Source of the DNA: Apostichopus japonicus
Lineage: Eukaryota > Echinodermata > Holothuroidea > Aspidochirotida > Stichopodidae
Direction of reading: 5' to 3'
Assembly (NCBI RefSeq): GCF_037975245.1
Contig: NC_092562.1
Coordinates: forward strand, 20,657,054-20,721,053
Length of the DNA stretch: 64,000 nucleotides
A program made the position numbers and the translations under genes. Below the pieces are notes generated by a model that did not search any database, had not been told where the DNA came from, and was given only the letters and a program-made list of their open reading frames with translations. Numbering within the stretch: the first letter of the stretch is position 1; each line of letters opens with the position of its first letter. Positions 52,601-61,218 of this stretch are shown in pieces.

Positions 52601-54194
52601 ACACTAAAAAAATGCGTTGACTAAAACGAATGACAGTAATGACAGCACAGACATTTGCTTCAACTGGATATTACAGTTCAGACTTCGTGGTTATCTATAG
52701 ATCTAGTAAAGTACGGACAAGATAAATACGCACCTTATAGTAAGCGATATTGAAAGTCTGATTTTAAAAAGTAAATTTAACGTCATTTTTCCGAAATTAA
52801 TTGTTAGAAACTGACAACACTATAATCTTGAAACGGCTTCAGTTATCTTTCTATATAAATCTACAAAGGTAAAAAGCACAGCACTCAAGCGCATTCTCAC
52901 GCAAAAACTTTCCCTGTGGTTTCTATCCGTAAATTACACCAAAACCCTGCAACCACGTAACATGCGATTTTCCTCAAATCATTTTTGCGCAGAAAACCAA
53001 TAACCGCATTTACTCCACTCCGTTAATCATTCCATCTCTTCTCAACACTGTCCTTCGTTGTCATTCGTTGTCATTCGCTGTCATTCGCTGTCATTCGCAA
53101 ATGATAATTAACCCTGTACAAAGTCAATTGTCATTCGGTCATTCGCTGTCATTCGTTTTAGTTTGTCCCCTTTATTTGCAACTTGGAGTTACTTTATGTT
53201 CAAGAATTTTTGGGCTTAGTCTGTCCTATATTTATGTTTTTAATTGAGGCAGAAAAAAAAGTTATACAAAAAATGGAAATTAATCCTTTTGCTTTGATCT
53301 TGTTTTAAAATAAGATTGTTCAAACTTGAAATTGAAATTCAAGCAGGGTATAGTAGTGAAGTTTTAGCACTAGCAATTCACACCAAGGCATCTGTGACCT
53401 TGTAATGTATACATGTGAGAAACAACTGGTTATTGTGATGGGTGGTGGAAAGAAGATTTAATGAAGAATGTAATACATTTCGTCCTTTGTAAAAAAGTTT
53501 TTTTTTTAGTAATTCTCTGCAAAACACTACAAATCGCATCTGGGGCCGTGGGGGGGGAGGGCACCTGGGTTTTTTGGAGGAGGGCACATGCCCCCAGGCG
53601 ACGCCACTTGTAATGGAGTGCATTTTCATATAACTAATGAACAGTTCTGGTACTAGCCTTTGGAGCATAGAGGCAGTAGATGCGAATCTAAAACTTTCAT
53701 TCCCATAACCTAAATTTGCATTTCATAATGCAAGGTCTAATCAGTTCTTGCCTTAGCTAAGTATCATTTTATTTTTAATGTAAAGGCTTCAAGGGTATGC
53801 AAGGGGCTTTGCTGAAGCATGCTACTTTATCACACCAGTTACTGCATATCTTACAACACACAGGGCCACTAAGACTTAGTTTTACAGACTGTCAGTGTTG
53901 TTTGTTTGGTGTTGCAGTGTTAGCAAGGTCATGGCCTAATCATGGAAAGTTGGTCTAACTCTAACTATTACCAGCTTGTACCTGTAGGCTAACGTTTCGC
54001 GGAAAAGGTAACTTCTAGTGGTACGCAATATGTGACTTGGCTTACGCTGAACGTCTACAGTATCTATTTCAAATCACGGTTATACTTTCTAAAGACAGTA
54101 TAATTTGTCATGATCAAAAAAAAGTTATCATCATGACCACTTTAACGAACCTGTATTCCTTCTTGTCAGATTCGCTTTTCAAGATGAAGGACAT
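24732..54194 (-). CDS. NRDC: Nardilysin (M16 metallopeptidase), complete, 27 exons
   Basis: Cleaves peptides N-terminal to arginine at dibasic sites. Exons from the 5' end: 54151-54194, 51225-51429, 50617-50703, 50275-50356, 49220-49320, 48424-48550, 47867-47962, 47136-47258, 45747-45804, 44731-44804, 42580-42649, 41542-41619, 40189-40368, 38886-38940, 37863-37967, 36476-36638, 35835-35885, 34313-34432, 32865-33067, 32044-32171, 31315-31474, 30877-31095, 30459-30511, 28695-28778, 26827-27037, 25752-25847, 24732-24947. All phases join, giving 1062 residues (human about 1150). Seen: acidic insert at ~44-99, diagnostic of nardilysin against insulysin; inverted zinc motif H135-F-L-E138-H139; third ligand E216 in AVDSE; a TCRNTFGILGFSVTV block near the C-terminus. 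The ATG at 54194 follows an in-frame stop and gives only ~15 residues before the conserved YRRVDLQNGL, so the long leader of mammals is absent or lies in an unseen alternative exon. Intron 25 is GC-AG. Confidence 0.93.
25095..25310. repeat. Degenerate ~20-bp CCCAA-rich tandem repeat in NRDC intron 26
   Basis: Loose copies of an AAATTTGTCCCAAAAATATT-type unit, with a run of 12 C, produce Pro/Lys-rich open frames. They read as low-complexity repeat, with no coding character. Confidence 0.6.
25481..25697 (+). mobile_element. tRNA-derived SINE in NRDC intron 26
   Basis: The plus-strand counterpart of 3441-3667. It has a GGAGTG 5' end, an exact TAGCTCAGTGG A box, an AGTTCGAGTC B box (one base off the other copy) and a closing CACTCC. 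The shared body ends at TTCCTGCTTGCAGGAGGATC. It lies antisense to NRDC. Confidence 0.88.
27075..27584. repeat. 28-30 bp minisatellite in NRDC intron 24
   Basis: About 17 copies of AAAAGTAACAGCAATCTCTC AATGC. The first six or so units are 30 bp (CAAAACAAAAG or CAAAATGAAAG starts); later ones are mostly 29 bp (CAAACAAAAG). It starts about 40 bp from the exon 25 splice acceptor, so on the transcribed strand the array supplies the pyrimidine-rich sequence upstream of that acceptor. Six-frame frames here are repeat translations. Confidence 0.95.
27895..28120 (+). mobile_element. SINE-like element with GCGC(T)ATATAAAT tail
   Basis: About 225 bp starting near GTGCGCCGGTTTGTGGCTGC and ending AAAGCGCATAGAACTT...ATTATGCGCTATATAAAT, then an AT-rich tail. 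The AAGCGC...GCGCTATATAAAT ending is the 3' tail shared by many SINEs and their L2/CR1-type LINE partners in marine animals. The head is not clearly tRNA-like. Confidence 0.6.
28555..28650. repeat. (TA)n-rich microsatellite in NRDC intron 24
   Basis: A tract of ~24 TA repeats followed by ATAACATATA variants. It produces Tyr-Ile frames on both strands and has no coding content. Confidence 0.93.
29640..29935 (-). mobile_element. tRNA-headed SINE, second family
   Basis: On the minus strand there is a head with a strong B box, GGGGTTCGATTCCCGGCC, about 70 nt after TGGTGCTGTGGATAAAGGTGG. A body follows containing AGCCCTTGCAGG and CACATCTGTGGTCGCTTAAG. A piece of the same body occurs at 13800-13860. 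It lies in NRDC intron 23. Confidence 0.6.
29941..30238. repeat. 115-bp tandem repeat, about 2.6 copies
   Basis: Units begin CACTT(T/C)ACATCATGTAAG at 29941, 30056 and 30171. The copies differ at only a few positions, so the expansion is recent. It lies in NRDC intron 23, directly beside the SINE. Confidence 0.9.
31730..31831. repeat. 44-bp direct duplication in NRDC intron 20
   Basis: TAGTAATTTGTGTGATATCA and the following AACATAACAAAACTTGTAAAAA occur twice, separated by a T-rich spacer. Confidence 0.85.
39020..39387. mobile_element. TTAA-flanked MITE, copy 2 (NRDC intron 13)
   Basis: Same element and orientation as 8295-8661, bounded by TTAA. Ends are AGGCATTGAAGACT and AGTCTTCACACCTT, whose reverse complement AAGGTGTGAAGACT pairs imperfectly with the left end. 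The short frame inside it is not a gene. Confidence 0.86.
39877..39940. repeat. Perfect 30-bp inverted repeat with 4-nt loop
   Basis: The left arm (39877-39906) begins TCATTACAATGAACTTCC. The loop is TTTC. The right arm (39911-39940) is its exact reverse complement. It lies in NRDC intron 13. No other copy was noticed in the window. Confidence 0.95.
46030..46447 (-). mobile_element. tRNA-headed SINE-like repeat with duplicated body
   Basis: On the minus strand a head with B box GGGTTCGAACCCTGCCC (46360-46380) and an upstream ATGGTAGAGGTGGTTAA is followed by two related ~130-bp body units. Each unit contains CAACAAGCTG/CACCAAGCTGTA-type text and TGACCTTTGACC-type text. The arrangement fits an old SINE. 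It lies in NRDC intron 8. Confidence 0.55.
46547..46820. mobile_element. hAT-like MITE, degraded
   Basis: The left end CAGTGGATCCAGGATTTT and right end CCCTGGATGGGCCTCTG form imperfect inverted repeats with the CAGTGG...ATCCAGG layout common in hAT MITEs. No target duplication is evident, so the exact ends are uncertain. Confidence 0.5.
47038..47111. repeat. 12-bp tandem repeat beside NRDC exon 8 donor
   Basis: Six copies of AACAGGYGACTT with alternating C/T lie ~25 bp inside intron 8. Read through from exon 8 in frame they encode Pro-Val-Lys-Ser repeats before a stop at 47002. Confidence 0.9.
47435..47520 (-). repeat. SINE/LINE 3' tail fragment
   Basis: On the minus strand AAAGCGCCTTAGAGCAATTTC...AAGGCGCTATAGAAATTTTG matches the AAGCGC...GCGCTATA(T)AAAT tail module seen at 28040-28090. 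Only the tail is recognisable. Confidence 0.5.
48424..50356 (-). other. NRDC: NRDC catalytic-site exons 4 to 6
   Basis: Exon 4 ends with HFLEH, giving zinc ligands H135 and H139 and catalytic base E138. Exon 5 carries MVFMGSEKYPDENSF and the GGSDNASTDCER substrate-strand block. Exon 6 ends in ELEAVDS; its last base plus the first two bases of exon 7 form the codon for zinc ligand E216, so that ligand is split by intron 6. The H139-to-E216 spacing of 77 equals that of insulysin. The enzyme is predicted to be active. Confidence 0.9.
50041..50066 (-). pseudogene. Duplicated relic of the NRDC exon 4 end
   Basis: The 20 nt before the exon 4 splice donor, encoding the zinc motif, and the donor itself (GTAAGT) recur ~225 bp into intron 4. 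Flanking text such as ATGTGGTAACCATGG is also shared between 49959-49974 and 50159-50174. An in-frame TGA lies two codons upstream of the copied motif and the rest of the exon is not conserved, so this is a dead partial exon duplication. Confidence 0.7.
50617..51429 (-). other. NRDC: NRDC acidic domain (exons 2 and 3)
   Basis: Exon 2 (51225-51429) begins with the conserved LQNGLRVLLVTD strand and then becomes Asp/Glu-rich. Exon 3 (50617-50703) continues the acidic run and ends in a basic KKKQR stretch (104-108) before the protease core. In mammalian nardilysin the acidic insert binds polyamines and HB-EGF. It is shorter here (about 55 residues) but is the feature that separates this protein from insulin-degrading enzyme. 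Confidence 0.88.
51801..52250 (+). pseudogene. LINE reverse-transcriptase C-terminal fragment (CR1/jockey-like), decayed
   Basis: Conceptual translation shows RPHLE(D)AVQAWNP, then EKVQRRAT and LRRLHGDLIQVFK blocks, and ends near NEWNGLPEKV. These motifs follow the polymerase core in CR1/jockey-type non-LTR elements. A one-base frameshift after WNPY and several stop codons make it non-functional. It lies antisense to NRDC in intron 1. Confidence 0.82.
52391..53610. mobile_element. hAT-like element carrying a nested MITE
   Basis: The left end CAGTGGGGACGCCAG and right end CAGGCGACGCCACTTG are imperfect inverted repeats. Interior text such as CCTTAGATGCAATCTGGTGC near the left and AAATCGCATCTGGGGC near the right recalls the 360-bp MITE family. 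No target duplication was found. Removing the nested insertion at 52541-53170 leaves ~590 bp. Confidence 0.6.
52541..53170. mobile_element. 630-bp MITE with ACTAAAACGAATGACA inverted repeats
   Basis: Perfect 16-bp inverted repeats ACTAAAACGAATGACA lie just inside the ends (left GGTGTT-, right -TTGTCCCC). The element is flanked by an exact 8-bp direct repeat TTTATTTG (52533-52540 and 53171-53178). Further CGAATGACA copies lie subterminally on both sides. It is non-coding. The 8-bp duplication fits hAT or P-type transposases. Confidence 0.85.
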
Positions 54195-55440
54195 TATGAC
54201 TATCGTTCGACACCGGACCACATGCCATTCGGTAGAAGTTGCCGTTTACTACAGTGGACCATTGGAGACAGACGAGATGCAGAGTAAGCATAACATGAAA
54301 TCTCCACAATTTGGCGATTTTTATCAAAATTTCATGTTATTGTAACTTGGCATGTCAACAAATATCCTTTTTTGACGTGTTGTCAAGTTAAGTGTAAGTC
54401 AAGAATTGCATGTATGTTTTGTCAAGAGGTTATTTAATAATGCAGCATAAGTATAATTTGACAAAGTCAACGTGTTGTATTTTGACTAAGGGTAATTGCG
54501 TGTTTAGTCTAAACCAGCATGTCAACAATTTGACAATTTCTTAAAATTATCAAGATGTCATTTTACATATAGAAAAGTCGACAATTATCAAAGTTGGACG
54601 TGCTGTTAAACTGAGTGCAAAGCAGCAGTTTTTGTCGACAAGTTTAAGTTACCGATGGACTTAAGCAACTCTCATATTTGTTGTGGTGTGTTTTCGTGAC
54701 ACTAACTTACATCTTTACATATTTCATGTTCCGTTAAGACCACCGTAGTTCTCGTTATTTTGACAAAAAATCAAAATTATACGCTCTTCATTGCAAACGA
54801 CGTTTGTAGCAGTGCAGAAAAGAAGCCAAGTTTATGAAAACAAACACAGCAAAACATATAAGATTTAAAGACGAAAACTTTCTGTTCATTATTAAGAGCG
54901 CTTTTAAAACATGACTGATGTGCGTCGTGCTGTCTTGACATAGTTATCTTAATTATTGTTATTCCGGTCATTAGGGCGAAAAAATAACACCCTCGTAAAG
55001 ATTGTCTGAAGGAATAGTGACCCCATGGGATGTCTCAAGGAGGTTCAAGGCTAAGCCCAAACACTACCGGGGTAATACCCTGGTGAAATACGTGTTTCTT
55101 AACCAAGCAGGGCCTGTTAAATTGGACGACAGAAGCATAAAGCGGATGATATGGCGAGCGTGGAGTGGAGGCGACACAATTGGGTGAGGAGTGACACCCC
55201 CCACCCCTCCCCCTATCCCCTTTCAGAATGACCATATTTATAACACTATATATCAAGGGCAAGGAAATTTTTCTTCTGACGCATAATCCGAGGGGAGGAA
55301 TTATTGACTTTCTTTCAAAGGGGCTTATCCTGCTTTGAAATGAAAATCCCCAGTTGATGAACAGATTACAATACACTGCGTTGTATAGGCTGAAAGGAAC
55401 TTTTTTTTTAGTAGTTTTCTACTTTAAATACAATTTCACG
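54195..55440. other. 5' flank of NRDC
   Basis: The NRDC promoter (reading leftward) should lie here. No TATA box or CpG-island-like stretch is obvious. No other gene is supported. Confidence 0.4.
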
Positions 55441-55443
55441 CAA

Positions 55444-55563
55444 CTAAACAGTGTTTATCACGACTTAAAAGTACATAGTGTTTGGTGAGATGGATTTATC
55501 TATCACTTACAGGAAGGATGAAGTTAATCGGGTGGACACTGGCTAAGATATAGTGAAAGAAAT
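55444..55563. repeat. Dispersed repeat fragment (partner at 15412-15523)
   Basis: AACAGTGTTTATCACGACTTA and ACTGGCTAAGATATAGTGAAAG align in order with the copy near 15412. Old and diverged. Confidence 0.5.
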
Positions 55564-55647
55564 GAAAGCATCAACGGTGTAGTCTGGGACACACTTTCCA
55601 TTTATGGGGTGTTACACGTCTAGTTAGTAGTAGTACAGCATGTAGGA

Positions 55648-55695
55648 ATCGCTTCTCGGCCTTTTGGCTAAGATCATGTGTATGATCTGTTCCCC
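55648..55695 (+). ncRNA. Truncated U2 snRNA-derived sequence
   Basis: ATCGCTTCTCGGCCTTTTGG CTAAGATCA matches the highly conserved 5' end of U2 snRNA. The branch-site recognition GTAGTA that should follow is altered (GTGTATGATCTGTTC), and similarity stops soon after, without the Sm site or 3' stem-loops. It is a 5' fragment (pseudogene or retro-copy), not a working snRNA gene. Confidence 0.8.
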
Positions 55696-55699
55696 TTCT

Positions 55700-58455
55700 A
55701 CGGGATTCGTGATACACACCTGACAATAATCACACAGTCACAATCTCGATGCAAGGGGACTGGGGTTGAGAGAGGATCAGTCGTTTAGTTGTTTAGTGTT
55801 TCGTGCCCAGGTTCTCTCTTCCTGGGTGACTTTTCTTAAAAAGCATGTAGGAATTGTTATGCAACGTTTTAATCTCGGAATTTTGACTTTTAATCTTAAA
55901 ATTTCTACATTTTTTATCTTCATATTACAATTAAAACAGTTTTCTCAAATTTAAATTCCACTTTGACGAAAAATCCGGGCATAACAATTCGAAATGTCGA
56001 CGAGACATGGGACTAATTAAAGTAGGCCTAACAAATGGATCACGTATGGGGAGTTATCGCTTGTTCTGCGGCCTTTTCGTCGTGACGGGGGAAAAAATTG
56101 TCGGGCGAGAACCCAACCGGCCCTTCAGTCGTCAAACTTTCGAACGTTCATAGGGCGGTGTTAGCTTCCAACATAGTTGACTTATCGTTTTAGGAGTTGT
56201 GCTATTGTTGGAAATTTTTAAACTTTAACGTCGTGACATCGATTTTTGTCGAGTGAGAAGCCCGCCCCCACCTCTTCCCCTTCGGTGTTGACCTTGGGTG
56301 CCCACGGCCGATGGGAAAGGGTGGCCTCCGTAGAACCTGTTTGGTCCAGTTTAGTGTCAGGGTCTCTATGATTTTCTCACTAAGGGTAAATTTATACTTA
56401 TTTTCCAAAATCTTTCCTTTTCTAATTTATGACAAGAAAAGAAGAAAAATATGAAGATGCTGTTACTTTATCGTTAGGTAATTACTTCTAATGAAGTCTA
56501 GTGAATACAACCGAATGATATAAGGAGATGCACCCAGAGCAAGAGTTTTAACGACACGCAAACACTGTGAAGGGGTGGGGCGGGGTGGGGGGGTAAGCCT
56601 GTACTTCTTGGAGTGTTAGCTAGCTGATTATTGATTATATTTGTTAATCGTGTTCAAAACGACAAAAACGACAATCATTAAGGATAGCATGTTATTTAAC
56701 AGTAACACAATCCTTTAAGGTTTCATTTCTTCAAGAATATTTATCAACTTCTTTAATATTTTGGACTGAACATTCAGAAGAAGAAAAAAAGAATCCCAGG
56801 TAATGTCAAATAGTATAATACAAATCAGTGATGTTTCAATGTAAAATATTCACAAATATTGTATTGCATTGACAGATAATCAATTCATACATTTTTGACA
56901 GCCTTGCACAAGGCATTCGGTAATATAAGCCAAATGAGGCCAAGTATAATTAAATGGCTGTATTATATATATTTCAAATGGTTGTATTATTAAACAATGC
57001 ACAAGTTAACCTACAATTCATAGATGGTAAGGCTGAATGTATTCAATAAATGTTAAAATAAATATAACCTAAAAATATGGACTATCATTGCCCCCCACCC
57101 GTACCCTCACACACCTAACATCCTGCATGTCTTTTCTACATCTGTAAGAAACACGAGAACCACTGATCATGTTTTCCCATCCCACCACCCCTACTCCACT
57201 ACCCACCACCCCTTCCCTCATCCTTAAACCAACAACTTTAACCCACAAAATAGTCTTTCTAGATTACTTTCACTCAGTAGGCCTTAGCTTGTGATACTGT
57301 CCCACTTCAGAAATCACCCCAACCCCCCATGCCCCATTATTTAAATCTAAAACTTTATCACAATTACAAAATGCATGCATTCTAAATATACTGAATATTA
57401 TCCGGGTGGCAGATAAATGTGACACCACCTACAATAGGGAAGACCAATATATTCCAATCATCAATCACAATATTGAACATTCCTCACTCTAGATATTGTC
57501 TTTTGAATTTAACTTATGTTTGCCAGATAAACTCTTCATTCTTCTTCAAAGAATCGGATTGCAACAGGTTGTCTGTGTTGTCATTACAGGCTTATTTGTC
57601 TTTGAAAGTTTCACTTTATAATTTTGTTGTGTAATTTGTCCTTGAAAAAATGTGATGTAATTGATTTTCTGAGCTGTCAGTGCACCATAAAGTCAAGGTT
57701 TCATCAAAATGAAAATTTTTGCTTTTTTGGTACCTTCCATTGATAAATGATTTGTACATTAAAATGAAAACAAAGACAATTTTAGCTCATTTGCTACGAT
57801 GACATCACTCAATCCACTGTTGCCAGATACATTCATAGAGTGTTACAAAATAAAAAAAATAAAAAAATTGCCTCTTCGCAATTACTACATATACTATCAG
57901 GATTTGGTTTTCACTTTCTAGTGCAGAAAATTTTACAGCCTGTGTTTTGGTGAAAGAGTTAACTTTGACAACCAGAGTGACCAAAGGGTCAATGGTCATT
58001 AATAGCAAGACCATCCAATCCATCCACACAGCATTACAACAGCTTTCTTGTATTATCTTTTAGAACATCTTTGATATTATGAGCAAATAAAATGATATTA
58101 CAAAACAGGTCACACAATACTATTACTCAAGTTTAATGGTAAAGAATAAAGCAAGGTATTTAAAACAATTAATGATTTGTACATTTGAGTTAATTCTAAT
58201 ATTAAGCAATGTCTGGCTGATATAGTCCTGTCAATCAAAATAATTATTACTTACTCTCTAAGTAACAACAATTTTGAGAGGACGGTTCAAAATGAGTAGA
58301 ATGTCTGATATTTATTTTTTATTCAAATGCATTTTTCATGTTTTTGATATTATTGGAGTAATACTCAATAGTTTTGGTTAAATTGACATACATTGGTCTC
58401 CAAATTACACAGCTACTTTCAAAAGGGAGTTTGAAAGGCAGTTCCACAGACTCCA
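55700..58455. other. Intergenic, no gene recognised
   Basis: AT-rich with C-rich patches (57086-57330). A degenerate echo of the U2 5' end (ATCGCTTGTTCTGCGGCCTTTT) is near 56056. No coding exon was supported on either strand. Confidence 0.5.
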
Positions 58456-58467
58456 ATGATATCACTG

Positions 58468-59700
58468 ACCATCACATGTATCCTCAAAGATATAGGTACC
58501 TTTCATCAATTGATATCCACAGATCATTACATGTATAAGAATACCATCCTCAAAGATATAGGTGACTTTCATCAATTGATATCCACAGATCATTACATGT
58601 ATATGAATATTGTCCTCAAATATATAGGTACCTTTCATCAATTGATTTCCACAGATCATTACATGTATAAGAATACCATCCTCAAAGATATAGGTACCTT
58701 TCATCAATTGATTTCCACAGATCATTACATGTATAAGAATACCATCCTCAAAGATATAGGTACCTTTCATCAATTGATTTCCACAGATCATTACATGTAT
58801 ATGAATACCATCCTCAAAGATATAGGTACCTTTCATCAATTGATTTCCACAGATCATTACATGTATATGAATACCATCCTCAAAGATATAGGTGACTTTC
58901 ATCAATTGATTTCCACAGATCATTACATGTATAAGAATACCATCCTCAAAGATATAGGTACCTTTCATCAATTGATTTCCACAGATCATTACATGTATAA
59001 GAATACCATCCTCAAAGATATAGGTACCTTTCATCAATTGATTTCCACAGATCATTACATGTATATGAATACCATCCTCAAAGATATAGGTACCTTTCAT
59101 CAATTGATTTCCACAGATCATTACATGTATATGAATACCATCCTCAAAGATATAGGTGATTTTTTTTCAATTGATATCCACAGATCATTACATGTATATG
59201 AATATTTTCCTCAAAGATATAGGTGACTTTCATCAATTGATTTCCACAGATCATTACATGTATATGAATACCATCCTCAAAGATATAGGTAACTTTCATC
59301 AATTGATATCCACAGATCATTACATGTATATGAATATTGTCCTCAAATATATAGGTACCTTTCATCAATTGATTTCCACAGAACATTACATGTATAAGAA
59401 TACCATCCTCAAAGATATAGGTGACTTTTTTTCAATTGATATCCACAGATCATTACATGTATATGAATATTTTCCTCAAAGATATAGGTAACTTTCATCA
59501 ATTGATTTCCACAAATCATTACATGTATAAGAATACCATCCTCAAAGATATAGGTAACTTTCATCAATTGATATCCACATATCATCAAATGTATACCTTC
59601 CTCAAAGATATATGTACCTTTCATCAATTGATTTCCACAGATCATTACATGTATAAGAATACCATCCTCAAAGATATAGGTAAATTTCATCCATTGATTT
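58468..59700. repeat. 66-bp minisatellite, about 18 copies
   Basis: The unit starts TCCTCAAAGATATAGGTACC and includes TTTCATCAATTGATTTCC and ATCATTACATGTATAAG. A 66-bp unit is 22 codons, so frames of 256 and 219 codons stay open on opposite strands without being genes. Variants (GGTACC/GGTGAC, AAG/ATG, ATATCC/TTTCC) recur in order: copies 3-6 and 7-10 show nearly the same four-step pattern, giving a 264-bp higher-order unit. Confidence 0.95.
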
Positions 59701-59899
59701 CCTTCCTTTCCACAAAGCATAAGGGCACAAAGGGCATATATTAATTTTATCCAAAGAGATTAAGAACCTGGAACATTCTAACTAGGATTTTCCTTCCATT
59801 ACCAACAAAGAAATTAAGTTAGTGGCTTACTGAACTAAGTCACTGATGCACAATTATGTTATACTCCACTGTCACATATGCAACTCTAGGTATATATAT

Positions 59900-60300
59900 G
59901 TGTTCCCCCCCCCCTTCTCCCCCCCCCCTTCTGCCAAATGAGGGTGGACACCCTCCACCTGCCTTTATAGCACACTCTTGTACTATTCTCATTTTCACCA
60001 AGGGTTCACATTTTCATTGTTTCAAGGCTCATTTTTTGCCCTCCCTGGGCCAGTTCCCACCCCCCCACTCCACACCCCCACCAAAGACATTCTGGAGCTA
60101 CACAACTGCTTCCTTAACACCTCCCTGCCAATTCAGGACACCCTTCTCCTCCCCTTACAGCACACACTTTTGTACTATTCTCATATTTACCAAGGGTTCA
60201 CATCTTCACCCATCCCTGGGCCAGTTCCTCTCCCACCCCCCACCCCCAAATTCCCAATCCCCACCAAAGAAATTCTGGTTCTACACAACTTCTTACATCT
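59900..60300. repeat. C-rich ~190-bp tandem duplication
   Basis: GTACTATTCTCAT(T/A)TTYACC, CCCTGGGCCAGTTCC and CCACCAAAGA(C/A)ATTCTGG occur twice in the same order (about 59975-60112 and 60171-60290). The long plus-strand frame across it is Pro/Ser-rich low complexity, and it may overlap the UBE3C 3' UTR on the other strand. Confidence 0.8.
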
Positions 60301-60629
60301 GTCTTTCTGGCACCTTGTGCAGTACTGTGGTATCCTGGATATATAAACGTCACCAAATTAGAGCAACAAGAGTTATATACCACTTTATAGTTCTCAGATG
60401 CTGTAGTTCTCCGATGCTGCAAATTCGGTTGCATTCAAATTAACATGACAGTTCTGTCTGCTCCACTACTAGCCTGAGTTTATGTCAGCAAAAAATACAA
60501 CAACATAAATATCATCACACACTTCAAGAATTAATACTGTGCAACGGACATATCATCTGTGTGCCATTGTTGCAAGAGGTCCGCAACAATCCTGCATAAT
60601 ACAGGGTTGAATCTTCTGCTGGAAAGGTA

Positions 60630-61171
60630 TCAGCTAAGTTCAAACCCAGCTGCAGACTCTATAGCGTATAGGAGTCTCGTCTTCAGTGTGTCTTTGTCCT
60701 TAAAGTGAGGCAGCTTAAGTAGGTTCATACAGGTACTCGCTGTAGGCAGTCTGTCTGCTTTGCCTGCACTGTGTATGCATAATGCTGGGTGGAGTTCCTA
60801 TGGATTAGAGAATGCCAAAATAATTATATATATATAAATGTATTTTTGGGGGCTAAAGTCTGTTTCTGTTAATGGAATTAAAGCACAACAACAATATTCT
60901 ATACAGGAGGATGATGGGGAAAAATGGTTAGGTGCTCTGACAGGTACAGAATACAAGAAGTAATAAGGACAATGAAAAGAACAAAAGAAGCAACACAAGT
61001 AAATGAGTTCTGTGTTATATATGTGTGTTTTATGTGTCATAAAGGGACAACAATATTTGATACAGATGATAGAACCTTTGACAATCTCTCATACTCAATA
61101 CTGCAAATATTATGTGTTACACATAACGCTCACTTTAATATATGTTTGTTCACATGTAAATGAGTTTTGTG

Positions 61172-61218
<47 letters not shown>

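Noticed and set aside
58456-59226. 256-codon plus-strand and 219-codon minus-strand open frames
   Set aside because: Both are translations of a 66-bp (22-codon) tandem repeat; a frame is open on each strand because the unit length is a multiple of three.
59856-60443. 195-codon Pro/Ser-rich open frame
   Set aside because: Low-complexity C-rich duplicated DNA; no domain, and it likely overlaps the UBE3C 3' UTR on the other strand.
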